Below are positions 35,285 through 43,976 of a stretch of 44,711 bases of DNA, in pieces. Below the pieces are notes generated by a model. That model did no database searches. It saw nothing but the letters and a program-made list of their open reading frames with translations, and had not been told where the DNA came from. The stretch comes from Faecalicatena contorta (GTDB lineage: Bacteria > Bacillota > Clostridia > Lachnospirales > Lachnospiraceae), in the NCBI RefSeq assembly GCF_021531995.1, contig NZ_JAFBIZ010000012.1, positions 1-44,711 on the forward strand. The letters run 5' to 3'. How positions within the stretch are numbered: position 1 is the stretch's first letter; every line of letters starts with the position of its first letter. Position numbers and translations under genes: made by a program.

Positions 35285-35566
35285 ATGGCTAAATTCAAAG
35301 TAGATACCGCTAAAACAGCGGAGTATGTTGAAAAATTAAAAGTATTGAAAGATGAGAATAAAGAAGTAACGAAACGACCGGATACACAGGCAAGTTGTGG
35401 AAAAACATACGAAGAACTGCAGAATCTGTGTGATCAGGTGGCTGAAGTAAGAGCTGCCTTTGGAATATTGCTGGATAAGACCACTGAGTTCCTGGAGGTG
35501 GCAGATGATACTTTCAATACTTCTGATCAACTGGCGGCGTCCAGTGTATCGAAAAAAGGTTCATGA
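35285..35566 (+). CDS. Small helical protein, Lap/DUF5344-like effector partner
   Basis: This 93-residue protein has a first helix (FKVDTAKTAEYVEKLKVLKDE), a loop around CGKTYEEL and a second helix (LCDQVAEVRAAFGILLDKTTEF), with a Ser-rich tail. The shape resembles TIGR04197/DUF5344-type proteins that pair with LXG effectors (YwqI-like), judged by pattern only. ATG 35285 is used because aggag lies seven bases before it; the ATG at 35279 is too close. It is 18 bases upstream of the 420-residue putative effector, consistent with a dedicated targeting partner. Confidence 0.62.
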   Translation: MAKFKVDTAKTAEYVEKLKVLKDENKEVTKRPDTQASCGKTYEELQNLCDQVAEVRAAFGILLDKTTEFLEVADDTFNTSDQLAASSVSKKGS

Positions 35567-35584
35567 AAAGGCGGAAGATAGGGT

Positions 35585-36847
35585 ATGAAACGAGATTTTT
35601 CAGAAAAAGCAAAACAACATCTGGAGACTCAGATCTATGAATTGGAAGATGAGACGTTATGTCCACTGACAGATGCATTAGGAGATCTGTGCCATAAGTT
35701 CAATTATTGGATTGGAATTCTGAATATTAATAATTTTACAGATCATGTAGATAGATATCATAAAAAAGTACTGGATATGAATAACACGACCAAAGCGCAG
35801 CTGGAACAAATATTTTCCAATGTATATTCGGTAGACGGCGAATATGCAGATAAATTTCTGGTCCTGACAGACAGAATGAAGGGGACTGCTTCAAAGATGC
35901 AGATCCTTTCGGATCAACTGCATCCATCCTTGTCCATTGCATCGGCAACAACGATTCAGAAAGAATGCAAAGGAATCAATAAAGAATTAAAAAACTCAGA
36001 TACAAAAATGGCCGCAACCTATGATAAAGAACTTAGTTATCGTGAAAAAAAGGCTGCGATCGAGGCATTAAAGGGAATTCCGGGAAGCGTATTATCTTTT
36101 GCCGGAGATTTGTTTGGCTTTACGGCAGGAGTTGCAAAAGGTGTGGTAACAGGAGACTTTACTTCAGCGGCTTCAGCCGGCTGGGGATTGATCAATGCTC
36201 CGTTTAATTTAGGACAGGATCTTGTCGCGTTGTCTGTTGTCGGTCTGGGACTTGGAATCGGTTCAATAAGCGGTGACAAGAAAAATAAGATAAGAGAATC
36301 AACGTTGGAATATGCAGAAGATTATCTGGAAAGAGACGGATTGACATCAGAACTGGAAGCATATGCAGATGATGACAGTGTTCTTGGAAGGATTTACGGG
36401 ATAGCGGCAAAGGGAAGCAAAGGACTGGACAAAGCAAAGGAAGTATATGATATCTATCAGGGTGCAAAGGATATTACGGAGCTGGCACTCGGTGAGAAGA
36501 TAAAGAACCCCGGAGACTTTGGAGAACAGATAATGAAAGAGGCTGGAATCAATATAAATGTGACAGATGACGGACTTTCTCTGTCGCCGGATCGATTGAA
36601 AAACACGAAGAAACGGGTAACAGGAAGTCAGTTGAGAAAGTACAACGATATATATCAGAAAGCTGGCAGGAGTAAAAATATCATCTCCAATATCAAGACC
36701 GGGAAAGGATATCTGGAGGCATTTACAGATCCGGACAAGTCAGTAGGTGAAGAGCTCTTCGGTCATACAACAGGCGGAAAGCTTTTTACGGATACCTATG
36801 AATTTCTGGAAGAACTGTGGGAATCTTCGGTTCTTGTCGTGAATTAA
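35585..36847 (+). CDS. Putative type VII secreted effector
   Basis: This 420-residue protein has no signal peptide. The first 150 or so residues are helical (a possible secretion-targeting domain, with LTDALGDLCHKFNYWIGIL) and take the place of an LXG domain. A Gly/Ala-rich hydrophobic stretch (about 160-230: GSVLSFAGDLFGFTAGVAKG, GWGLINAPFNLG, VVGLGLGIGSISG) could insert into or cross membranes. The C-terminal half is hydrophilic and I recognise no nuclease, ADP-ribosyltransferase or lipase motif. The three small helical genes just upstream match the helper layout of LXG effectors. No small immunity gene follows directly. A structural role is also possible. Confidence 0.6.
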   Translation: MKRDFSEKAKQHLETQIYELEDETLCPLTDALGDLCHKFNYWIGILNINNFTDHVDRYHKKVLDMNNTTKAQLEQIFSNVYSVDGEYADKFLVLTDRMKGTASKMQILSDQLHPSLSIASATTIQKECKGINKELKNSDTKMAATYDKELSYREKKAAIEALKGIPGSVLSFAGDLFGFTAGVAKGVVTGDFTSAASAGWGLINAPFNLGQDLVALSVVGLGLGIGSISGDKKNKIRESTLEYAEDYLERDGLTSELEAYADDDSVLGRIYGIAAKGSKGLDKAKEVYDIYQGAKDITELALGEKIKNPGDFGEQIMKEAGININVTDDGLSLSPDRLKNTKKRVTGSQLRKYNDIYQKAGRSKNIISNIKTGKGYLEAFTDPDKSVGEELFGHTTGGKLFTDTYEFLEELWESSVLVVN

Positions 36848-36881
36848 CAGATCATCGTATATACAATGGAGAAATCAGAGA

Positions 36882-37934
36882 ATGAAGAACAATCAGAGCT
36901 TAAATGAGATAGAAAACAGGGTGGGTACAGCAGAAGAACTGATCCGCAGACGATCCTATCAGGAAGCCCTGGATATATTGAGCGAGGCGGCAAAAGCAGA
37001 TCCGGAGAATGGAAGGATTGCATTTGATCTGGGGAACATTGCTGTCTTTCAGGAAGAATTTGAACTGGCCTTGAAATATTATACGGAAGCAGAGAAAAGA
37101 GGATATGGTTCTTATCGCGTGTATCAGAACATGGCGGTCGCGAAAGAAAAGACAGGTGAATGGAAGCAGGCAGAGCGGGCCTATCTGAAAGCTGTCGAAC
37201 TGACGCAGACGCAGGAGGAGAGGCTGATCGTGCTTTCATCACAGGCGTTGTTCTATCTGCGCGGGAATATGATGTTGAAGGCAGATAAAACTGCCCGCCG
37301 TATTATGGAAGAATTTCCGGAGGAATATCAGGGACATCATCTGTATTATCTGGTACAGCTTCAGAGAGAGGAGTACCAGGAGATGGAGAACCATTTTGAA
37401 GAGATTGCGTCTGATTTTCAGAAACATCCACAGTATCTGATTGACCGTTTGGCCGGATTGGAGCTGTCAGGCAAGGAGATGGATGTTCTGCATATGATCG
37501 AGGAAAATCCATCTGTCATGAAGATGATTCCTAAGCTGGCACTTCATAAAAAGATAGAACTGTCTTTAAAAAAACAGGAACAACAGGGAGTAACAGAAGA
37601 CACAGAGAAGGAAATCAGGCATCTTTTCGAAGAGTATGGCGATCTGGATGCGGCATTTTCGGTCATGGTTCTGGATATGACAAAAGGAAATTATGTGCGT
37701 GCAGGAGCCGTTTCCAATTGGATTCTGGAACAGGATTTTCCGAAAAAGAATCTGAGATTCTATGCGACAATGTATCTTCAAATCTTTATTTTCTATTTTT
37801 TGAGCGAAGGAAAACCAGAGGGGAACATACTGGAACTTATGAAAAAAGAAGCAGCGATATGTATAGAGTGGATGGAAGAAAACGGACTTGCGGATCAGGA
37901 CATGTATGAGGCGCTTAAGATGGTAATATCATAA
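36882..37934 (+). CDS. Tetratricopeptide-repeat protein
   Basis: This 350-residue cytoplasmic protein has no signal peptide. TPR-type helix pairs are clear in the first 130 residues (YQEALDILSEAAKADPENG, then FELALKYYTEAEKRGY, then WKQAERAYLKAVEL), and the rest is helical. TPR proteins are scaffolds or chaperones. It lies 34 bases after the effector gene with ggaga ahead of the ATG, so it is probably the last gene of the secretion operon. It may hold the effector in an unfolded or non-toxic state before export; this is inference from position only. Confidence 0.75.
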   Translation: MKNNQSLNEIENRVGTAEELIRRRSYQEALDILSEAAKADPENGRIAFDLGNIAVFQEEFELALKYYTEAEKRGYGSYRVYQNMAVAKEKTGEWKQAERAYLKAVELTQTQEERLIVLSSQALFYLRGNMMLKADKTARRIMEEFPEEYQGHHLYYLVQLQREEYQEMENHFEEIASDFQKHPQYLIDRLAGLELSGKEMDVLHMIEENPSVMKMIPKLALHKKIELSLKKQEQQGVTEDTEKEIRHLFEEYGDLDAAFSVMVLDMTKGNYVRAGAVSNWILEQDFPKKNLRFYATMYLQIFIFYFLSEGKPEGNILELMKKEAAICIEWMEENGLADQDMYEALKMVIS

Positions 37935-38022
37935 GTGACAGTATGATGTCATTGAAGCAATCCAGAATCTGCGGATAGATAGAATAAATAAATACAGTGA
38001 TAATATAAAAAATATCGATTAT

Positions 38023-38034
38023 GCCTGATCAGGC
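38023..38034 (+). promoter_or_regulatory. Perfect 12-base palindrome upstream of the LRR gene
   Basis: GCCTGATCAGGC is perfectly self-complementary and lies 65 bases before the start codon, in a 164-base gap that must contain the promoter. A looser repeat TGACA-6-TGTCA lies just after the TPR stop. Either could be an operator. No clear -35/-10 pair could be fixed. Confidence 0.4.
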
Positions 38035-38098
38035 TTCAGAGGTAGAATAGTAATATCATTTTAGAATGGTAGGACTATGTGAACAGGAGGTAAAAAAG

Positions 38099-41000
38099 TT
38101 GAAAAAAACGAGAAAAAGACTTCTTGCGTTACTGCTGAGCCTGATCATGCTTTTGTCCTGTGCAGGCACGGCTTTTGCCGCAGATGTTGATGCACAGAGT
38201 GCAGATGCAGTCAATGCTCAGGAAGCAACAACGGAAGAAGAGAATGATTCTACTGCAGAAGAAGGGGATGCTGCAGTAGAAAGCAATGCTGCAGTGGAGG
38301 CGGATGCGACAGAAGAAACGGTCCAGGAAGAGCAATCTGCAGCGGAAGAAGTACAGGAAGAACAGGAAGCAGAAGTTCTTGCTGAGGAAGGGGCGCAGGA
38401 AGAGATTGATGCTTCTGTCTGGACATCTGAAGACTTTACATATGTAAGTTATGAAAAGTTATTATATGGATGTGACTATACCAGAGAAATCACGATCAAA
38501 GGTACAGCAATTGCAGGATTTTCAGAATCCGGAGAAGCAAAGCTTGCCCTGAATACAGATCTGGTGATTCCTTCTGTAGACGACGAAGGGGATATGATCG
38601 TCGGAATCGCAGAAAGTGCATTTAAGAACAAGGGGCTTACGTCTGTAAAATTTCCATCCGGAATGATGGTGGATTATGATGATACCGTAACCAATATCGT
38701 TACAAAACGTGGTAATTTCATCATTGCAGAGAATGCATTTGCAGGAAATGATCTTACATCCGTTACGTTGCCGGAGGGAGTGATCGCAGTCCTTCCGTCT
38801 GCATTTAATAACAATCAGATTCAGACGGTAAAACTGCCTAAGACCATCTGGTGGATTGAGACCATGGCGTTTGCAAGTAACCGGATTACAACGGTTAATT
38901 TCCCGACGACCTGTGATTTCCGGCTTGAAATGCATGGTCTTGCTTTTGCAAAAAACTTTATCACATCTGTAAGGCTTCCGGATTATACCGAGGTTGTCAA
39001 TAAAGATGTGTTTGCATGGAACACGGGCAAGGAACCGATCGCAGAAGATGCGAAGGATACTTACAAAACATATACCGTTGATGGTGTCACGTATGACGCT
39101 GGTGTAGTCTACATGTATACAGATAATGCAGATCTTGCCAATAAAGACCGCATTCATCATACAGAAAAGGCAACTGCGGCACAGCTGTCCTATGTACAGA
39201 AACTGATCGTCAATGACGGAACGGAGGAAACGCAGAATCCGGATCTCCCATGGAATGTGAACGATTTTGTGATTGAAGGAACCGTAATCACGGGGCTTTC
39301 TGATTCCGGTATCGCAAAAAGAGCTGTGAACAAAGATCTGGTACTTCCGGATATGAATAAAGACGGAGAGTATATTACAGAGATTGCGGCGGCAGCAGCC
39401 GGCGGCTATGGTCTGTTCGGAGCGGAAGGTGAGGGATATGATTCGGTATATCTTCCGAGTGAACTGGAAGTAATCGGTAATTTTGCATTTCAGAATAACG
39501 GACTTGAAGAAGTGACATTCCCGGATAGTCTGACTACGATCGGAAATGTGGCATTCCAGACGAATAATCTGACAAGTGTTGTACTGCCGGATTCTGTGAC
39601 ATCTCTCGGATCCGGAGCATTTGCGACCAATCCGAAGCTGGAAAGGATCATTCTTTCGAAGGGACTGACTGTGATTCCGGCATCTGCATTTGGCTGCAGC
39701 GATGCGGATAACTGGATGGAGAACCTGACAAGTATCGAGATTCCGGAAGGTGTTACCAGTATCGGAAGCCGAGCATTCTCAGGAAATAATTTCAGTGAGA
39801 TCAATATTCCTTCCACGGTAAAGGATATTGGATCTTATGCTTTCTCAACCAAAAATTATCTTACAACTCCTTGTACGGTAACCTTGTATGAAGGACTGGA
39901 AACCATCGGAGCGGATGCGTTCAGAAATAAAGTGATTACAGAGATCACACTGCCAACTACCGTAACCAAGATCAATAAAAATACATTCCGGAAAGAGTAT
40001 TCGGACGGCACAGAAGCGATCATTACGAAAGTATACGTATCTTTGCAGTCTCAATATGAGGATGTCAAGAACTTCCCGGATTCCGATTATCATGAGATCT
40101 ATCTGACGGATGCGTCTGTATGGACGACAAAAGACTTTACATATGGAGAACAGGGATTTGCGCTTTATCCGGCGGCAGAGTATTCTTCCACACCAAACTT
40201 TAATGTATGGGTAGTGACGGGATTCTCTGAAGAAGGGGAAAAGAAGATTGCAGAGAATACCGAAGTTGTCATTCCGGCGGAAGATACGGATGGAAAGAAA
40301 GTACAGGGAATCGGAAACAGCGCTTTTAAGGGCAGAGGAATCACATCTCTGACACTCCCGGAAAATGTAAAGGCTGAATATGATGATTCTATATGGGAAA
40401 CGACCGGAAAAGGGCTTACGGAGAGAGGAGACTTTTTCATCGGAGCAAGTGCATTCATGAAGAATAATCTGACGGAGCTTGAACTTCCGGATGGCGTGAT
40501 CTATGTAGGAAGCAGTGCATTTAGTACCAATCTACTGACGACTGTAAAACTGCCGAAATCCATTATGATGGTAGGAAACAGCGCGTTTGGAAAGAACAGT
40601 ATCTCCTCGTTGGAATTTCCGGCAGAGACAGACTTTGCCTTCCAGGCTGATAGTATGGCTTTCGCAGTCAACAGTATCAAAGCAGTTCAGATTCCTGCAA
40701 ATACAGAAAAGTTACACAAGTGGGCATTCCTTCAGAATACAGGAATGGAAGAGATTACCGAGGGAACTTCCGCTGAGAAAAAAGGAGGACTCGTATATCT
40801 GTATCTGAATACAGAGTCAGCGGGCGCTTATGTGGATTATAAGACCAAAGGAACTTCTAATGTACAGGAAATCATCTTTGGAACGATTCCGGATGAACAG
40901 GCACCATGGAATGTGAATGATTATACGTACGACGAATCCGGAACTACGATCATAGGTCTTTCTGATGCGGGAAAAGCAAAGATCAAGGCAAATCCGGCAC

Positions 41001-43768
41001 TGGTACTTCCAAAAGCAGGTCCGACGGGCGAGGCGATCACAGCGCTGGGTGACGGAACGAATCTGACGGGTATCTTTGTCTATACAGAAGAAGACAAGAA
41101 TTATGCGCCGGAAAGCGTACTGCTTCCAAAGACTCTTACAAAGATTGGAAAATGGACTTTTGCGTTAAATCCAAGTCTCACTTATGAAGCGGAGATGACA
41201 TCGATCGTTCTTCCAAATGGACTTTTGGAGATCGGACAGACGGCATTCCAGAATTCCAGATTGACGTCTGTATCCATTCCGGACAGTGTGACGACCATGG
41301 GAAGCGGAACATTTACAGGAAGCGGTGCGTTAACAAGCGTTAAACTTTCCAAAAATGTAACGGATATTCCACAGTCAGCATTTAATGCAGGAACGGTTAC
41401 AGATATGAAACTGGAAACGCTTGTGATTCCGGAAGGTGTGAAGACCATTGGAACTTCTGCGTTTACAGGAACACATGTGGAGAACCTGACAATTCCGGAT
41501 ACACTTACATCCATTGGAAATACTGCATTCCAGAATCATCAGCTGACAGAAGTTGAGATCCCGGGAAGTGTGAAGACCATTGGAACTTCTGCATTTAAGA
41601 TTACGCAGACCGGACTGGAGAAATCACTTACGAGCGTTATTTTACATGAAGGGCTTGTGACAATCGGTAAGGAAGCATTTATGGGAAATCAGATCTCAGA
41701 GATAGAACTTCCGGGTACGGTTGTATTATCCGCAACCAATAAAGCGGCAGACTGCATCTTCGGAAATGCGAAGACTCCTGCAGATCCGATTGTTGTATTA
41801 AAAACATCAGATAAAGAGACGGTAGATACCTGCAATACAGAATTTGCGAATAATTATTCTCATATTGTGGTATATGATAAGATGGTAGGCACCGGCTGGA
41901 CCAAAGACGACTTTACATATGATGAGGAGACAGGAACGATTACCGGCTGGACCGAAAGCGGACAGGCAAAACGAACGACGTTAAGAGAACTGGTTCTTCC
42001 TGATCAGACACCGGATGGTAAGGATATCACTGCAATTGGTGAAGGTTCGTTCAAGATTCCGGATGAGGAAGTTGTTGTTACAAAATTTGGTATTGATTCT
42101 CCAAACGGAATGATTTCTGTAAATCTTCCGGAAAATGTGACTGTGATCGGAAAAGAGGCGTTCTCACAGAATGCACTTACAGAAGTAGATCTGACCGGAG
42201 TAACATCGATCGGAGAAAGCGCCTTCTATGGAAATGATCTTGTAAAAGTGGAACTTCCGGATACCGTAACAGAACTCGGAGGAGGAGCATTTGCAACCAA
42301 TGATATTACGGAACTGAAGCTTTCCGCAGGTGTTACCGTGATCCCACAGGGTGCATTCTCCATGAATATCCGATTAGAGAATGTCACTATTCCGGATACT
42401 GTAACTGAGATCGGCGCGACGGCGTTTGCCGGAGCAAGGCTGACTTCCCTGATTATTCCGGAATCTGTAACGAAGATTGGGGAAAAGGCATTCCACTTAC
42501 ATCATCTGACCGAGCTTACGATTCCCGGTAATGTAAAAGAAATCGGAGAATCCGCATTTGAGGGAACTTATAAAGCTACGACACTTATAAAGCTTGTGAT
42601 TGAAGACGGTGTGGAATCTATTGGCAAGTATGCGTTCAAAGAGGCACTGTTAGAGACAGTTCATTTCCCGAACAGTATTCAGAACGTAGGAGAGAAACCG
42701 TTCCTGAATAATAAAGGCAAAGACGGTTCTCATGTGGTAGAGGTTACAACCAGTAATCCTGCACATACAAGCTTTACGGATGATACTTATGTGATCAGGC
42801 TTGTCGGAGGATGGCAGCATGGCAGCAAGGGATGGTGGTACCGCAACGCGGATGGAACCTATCCGAAGAGTTGCTGGAAACTGATCGACGGTGACTATTA
42901 TTACTTCAATGCCAGTGGATATCGCGTAGAGAACAAATGGCAGGGTGATTACTATCTGGGATCTGACGGAAAGATGGTAACAAATGCATGGGTAGGCGAC
43001 TATCATGTAGATGCCAAAGGTAAATATCAGAAAGGCTGGATCAAGCTGGAAGAAGGTTGGTATTATCTTGGAACAACCGGAAAAGTACAGACCGGCTGGT
43101 ATCAGTGGAAAAATGTGTGGTATTACGGAGATCCGAAATCAGAAAATAAGGGTCTGATGGCAACAGGACTTCGTGAGATCGGAACCAAAACGTATTACTT
43201 CAGTTCATCCGGAGCAATGCAGACCGGATGGCAGGTAATTGCTGGAAGTGATTATTACTTTGCGTCCAGCGGAGCAATGGTAACGAATGCATGGGCAGGA
43301 AGTTACTATCTCGGAGAAGACGGAAAGATGGTAACGAATGCATGGATCGGTGATTACTATGTAGGAGCAACCGGAAAATATCAGAAGGGCTGGATCAAGC
43401 TGGAAGAAAGCTGGTATTACCTTGGAACAACCGGAAAAGTACAGACCGGCTGGTATAAAGATAAGGGTATCTGGTATTACGGTGAGCCTGATTCAGATCC
43501 AAAAGGAAAGATGAAGACCGGCTGGCTGACGCTTGGAGGAAAGACTTATTATTTTGATGAGTCCGGAGCAATGCAGATCGGCTGGCAGGTAATCAATGGA
43601 AGTGATTACTACTTTGCATCCAGCGGAGCAATGGTAACGAATGCATGGGTTGGAAACTACTACTTAAAAGAAGATGGTGTAATGGCCTGTGATGAATGGG
43701 TAGATGGTGGAAAATACTATGTAGATGCAACAGGTAAATGGGTACCGGGAGCCACGAAAGAGGAATAG
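38099..43768 (+). CDS. Large secreted BspA-like leucine-rich-repeat protein with wall-binding repeats
   Basis: This 1889-residue protein is translated from TTG 38099, eight bases after AGGAGG; an ATG at 38066 has no ribosome binding site and would spoil the signal peptide. Residues 1-27 form a signal peptide cleaved after AFA. An acidic Ala/Glu linker (28-103) leads to five modules that open with WTxxDFTY or WNVNDF and then carry BspA/LRR_5 repeats (LPxxVTxIGxxAFxxNxLT). Aromatic repeats of the glucan/choline-binding type (GWxxxxxxWYYxGxxGKxxTGW) occupy about 1570-1880. There is no LPXTG, so the repeats probably hold it to the wall. It is probably a surface adhesin; it has its own leader, so Sec rather than type VII export is expected. 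Confidence 0.9.
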   Translation: MKKTRKRLLALLLSLIMLLSCAGTAFAADVDAQSADAVNAQEATTEEENDSTAEEGDAAVESNAAVEADATEETVQEEQSAAEEVQEEQEAEVLAEEGAQEEIDASVWTSEDFTYVSYEKLLYGCDYTREITIKGTAIAGFSESGEAKLALNTDLVIPSVDDEGDMIVGIAESAFKNKGLTSVKFPSGMMVDYDDTVTNIVTKRGNFIIAENAFAGNDLTSVTLPEGVIAVLPSAFNNNQIQTVKLPKTIWWIETMAFASNRITTVNFPTTCDFRLEMHGLAFAKNFITSVRLPDYTEVVNKDVFAWNTGKEPIAEDAKDTYKTYTVDGVTYDAGVVYMYTDNADLANKDRIHHTEKATAAQLSYVQKLIVNDGTEETQNPDLPWNVNDFVIEGTVITGLSDSGIAKRAVNKDLVLPDMNKDGEYITEIAAAAAGGYGLFGAEGEGYDSVYLPSELEVIGNFAFQNNGLEEVTFPDSLTTIGNVAFQTNNLTSVVLPDSVTSLGSGAFATNPKLERIILSKGLTVIPASAFGCSDADNWMENLTSIEIPEGVTSIGSRAFSGNNFSEINIPSTVKDIGSYAFSTKNYLTTPCTVTLYEGLETIGADAFRNKVITEITLPTTVTKINKNTFRKEYSDGTEAIITKVYVSLQSQYEDVKNFPDSDYHEIYLTDASVWTTKDFTYGEQGFALYPAAEYSSTPNFNVWVVTGFSEEGEKKIAENTEVVIPAEDTDGKKVQGIGNSAFKGRGITSLTLPENVKAEYDDSIWETTGKGLTERGDFFIGASAFMKNNLTELELPDGVIYVGSSAFSTNLLTTVKLPKSIMMVGNSAFGKNSISSLEFPAETDFAFQADSMAFAVNSIKAVQIPANTEKLHKWAFLQNTGMEEITEGTSAEKKGGLVYLYLNTESAGAYVDYKTKGTSNVQEIIFGTIPDEQAPWNVNDYTYDESGTTIIGLSDAGKAKIKANPALVLPKAGPTGEAITALGDGTNLTGIFVYTEEDKNYAPESVLLPKTLTKIGKWTFALNPSLTYEAEMTSIVLPNGLLEIGQTAFQNSRLTSVSIPDSVTTMGSGTFTGSGALTSVKLSKNVTDIPQSAFNAGTVTDMKLETLVIPEGVKTIGTSAFTGTHVENLTIPDTLTSIGNTAFQNHQLTEVEIPGSVKTIGTSAFKITQTGLEKSLTSVILHEGLVTIGKEAFMGNQISEIELPGTVVLSATNKAADCIFGNAKTPADPIVVLKTSDKETVDTCNTEFANNYSHIVVYDKMVGTGWTKDDFTYDEETGTITGWTESGQAKRTTLRELVLPDQTPDGKDITAIGEGSFKIPDEEVVVTKFGIDSPNGMISVNLPENVTVIGKEAFSQNALTEVDLTGVTSIGESAFYGNDLVKVELPDTVTELGGGAFATNDITELKLSAGVTVIPQGAFSMNIRLENVTIPDTVTEIGATAFAGARLTSLIIPESVTKIGEKAFHLHHLTELTIPGNVKEIGESAFEGTYKATTLIKLVIEDGVESIGKYAFKEALLETVHFPNSIQNVGEKPFLNNKGKDGSHVVEVTTSNPAHTSFTDDTYVIRLVGGWQHGSKGWWYRNADGTYPKSCWKLIDGDYYYFNASGYRVENKWQGDYYLGSDGKMVTNAWVGDYHVDAKGKYQKGWIKLEEGWYYLGTTGKVQTGWYQWKNVWYYGDPKSENKGLMATGLREIGTKTYYFSSSGAMQTGWQVIAGSDYYFASSGAMVTNAWAGSYYLGEDGKMVTNAWIGDYYVGATGKYQKGWIKLEESWYYLGTTGKVQTGWYKDKGIWYYGEPDSDPKGKMKTGWLTLGGKTYYFDESGAMQIGWQVINGSDYYFASSGAMVTNAWVGNYYLKEDGVMACDEWVDGGKYYVDATGKWVPGATKEE
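38408..41890 (+). repeat. Intragenic A-B-A'-B' duplication in the LRR gene
   Basis: Two module types alternate: A (from 38408) and B (from 39248), then A' (from 40109) and B' (from 40904), with a fifth module from 41891. A and A' share unusual features such as DYDD/EYDD, RGNFIIAENAF/RGDFFIGASAF, LPEGVI/LPDGVI and FAWNTG/FLQNTG at matching places. The A to A' offset is 1701 bases, so the pair was duplicated as a block. Confidence 0.75.
42953..43666 (+). repeat. 354-base in-frame repeats in the wall-binding region
   Basis: The YL codons of YYLGSDGKMVTNAW (42953), YYLGEDGKMVTNAW (43307) and YYLKEDGVMA (43661) are spaced exactly 354 bases (118 codons) apart. Each unit contains KGWIKLEE, WYYLGTTGKVQTGWY, WYYG and YFASSGAMVTNAW. 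Two whole units and the start of a third are present, with high DNA identity in places. Confidence 0.85.
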
Positions 43769-43775
43769 AAGAAAG

Positions 43776-43806
43776 AGAAGCAGGTTCATAGAGCCTGCTT
43801 CTTTGT
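43776..43806 (+). terminator. Rho-independent terminator after the LRR gene
   Basis: AGAAGCAGGTTC (43776-43787) pairs with GAGCCTGCTTCT (43791-43802) over 12 pairs (one G-T) around an ATA loop. TTGTATG follows and A-rich sequence precedes it. The T-run is short but the stem is strong, and it lies eight bases after the stop codon. Confidence 0.75.
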
Positions 43807-43890
43807 ATGTAAAGAACCGGAGGGATCGATGGAATAGATTCCGGAAAACGGCAGGACAGATATTGAGAAGTCTGTTTGTTTGTGATAAAA

Positions 43891-43918
43891 TTTTACTGGT
43901 TTATGATATTCATATACT
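43891..43918 (+). promoter_or_regulatory. Possible promoter of the zinc-ribbon gene
   Basis: TTTTAC (43891-43896), a 16-base spacer and TATACT (43913-43918) form a weak sigma-A-like promoter about 60 bases before the start. The rest of 43807-43976 shows no gene I can support. Confidence 0.35.
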
Positions 43919-43976
43919 CAATAACATCAACAAAGATAAACCAGAAGGGAAGGAAATGCATATTGCATGAGCAGAA

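Noticed and set aside
37935-38098. An attachment site or mobile-element boundary between the secretion operon and the LRR gene.
   Set aside because: There is no integrase, transposase, tRNA or direct repeat nearby. The palindrome is better read as a regulatory site.
39480-41720. Possible CRISPR-like or DNA-level repeats in the leucine-rich region.
   Set aside because: Repeats are in-frame codons for LRR units with diverged DNA and no constant spacer length, so they are protein repeats.
38099-43768. The LRR protein as a lipoprotein, since LLSC occurs in its leader.
   Set aside because: The residue two before the Cys is Leu, a poor lipobox, and a good signal peptidase I site (AFA) follows six residues later. 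Wall-binding repeats already explain retention.
43725-43970. An 81-codon plus-strand frame starting inside the LRR gene.
   Set aside because: It overlaps the LRR 3' end and its terminator, and its Arg/Lys-rich translation has no family features.
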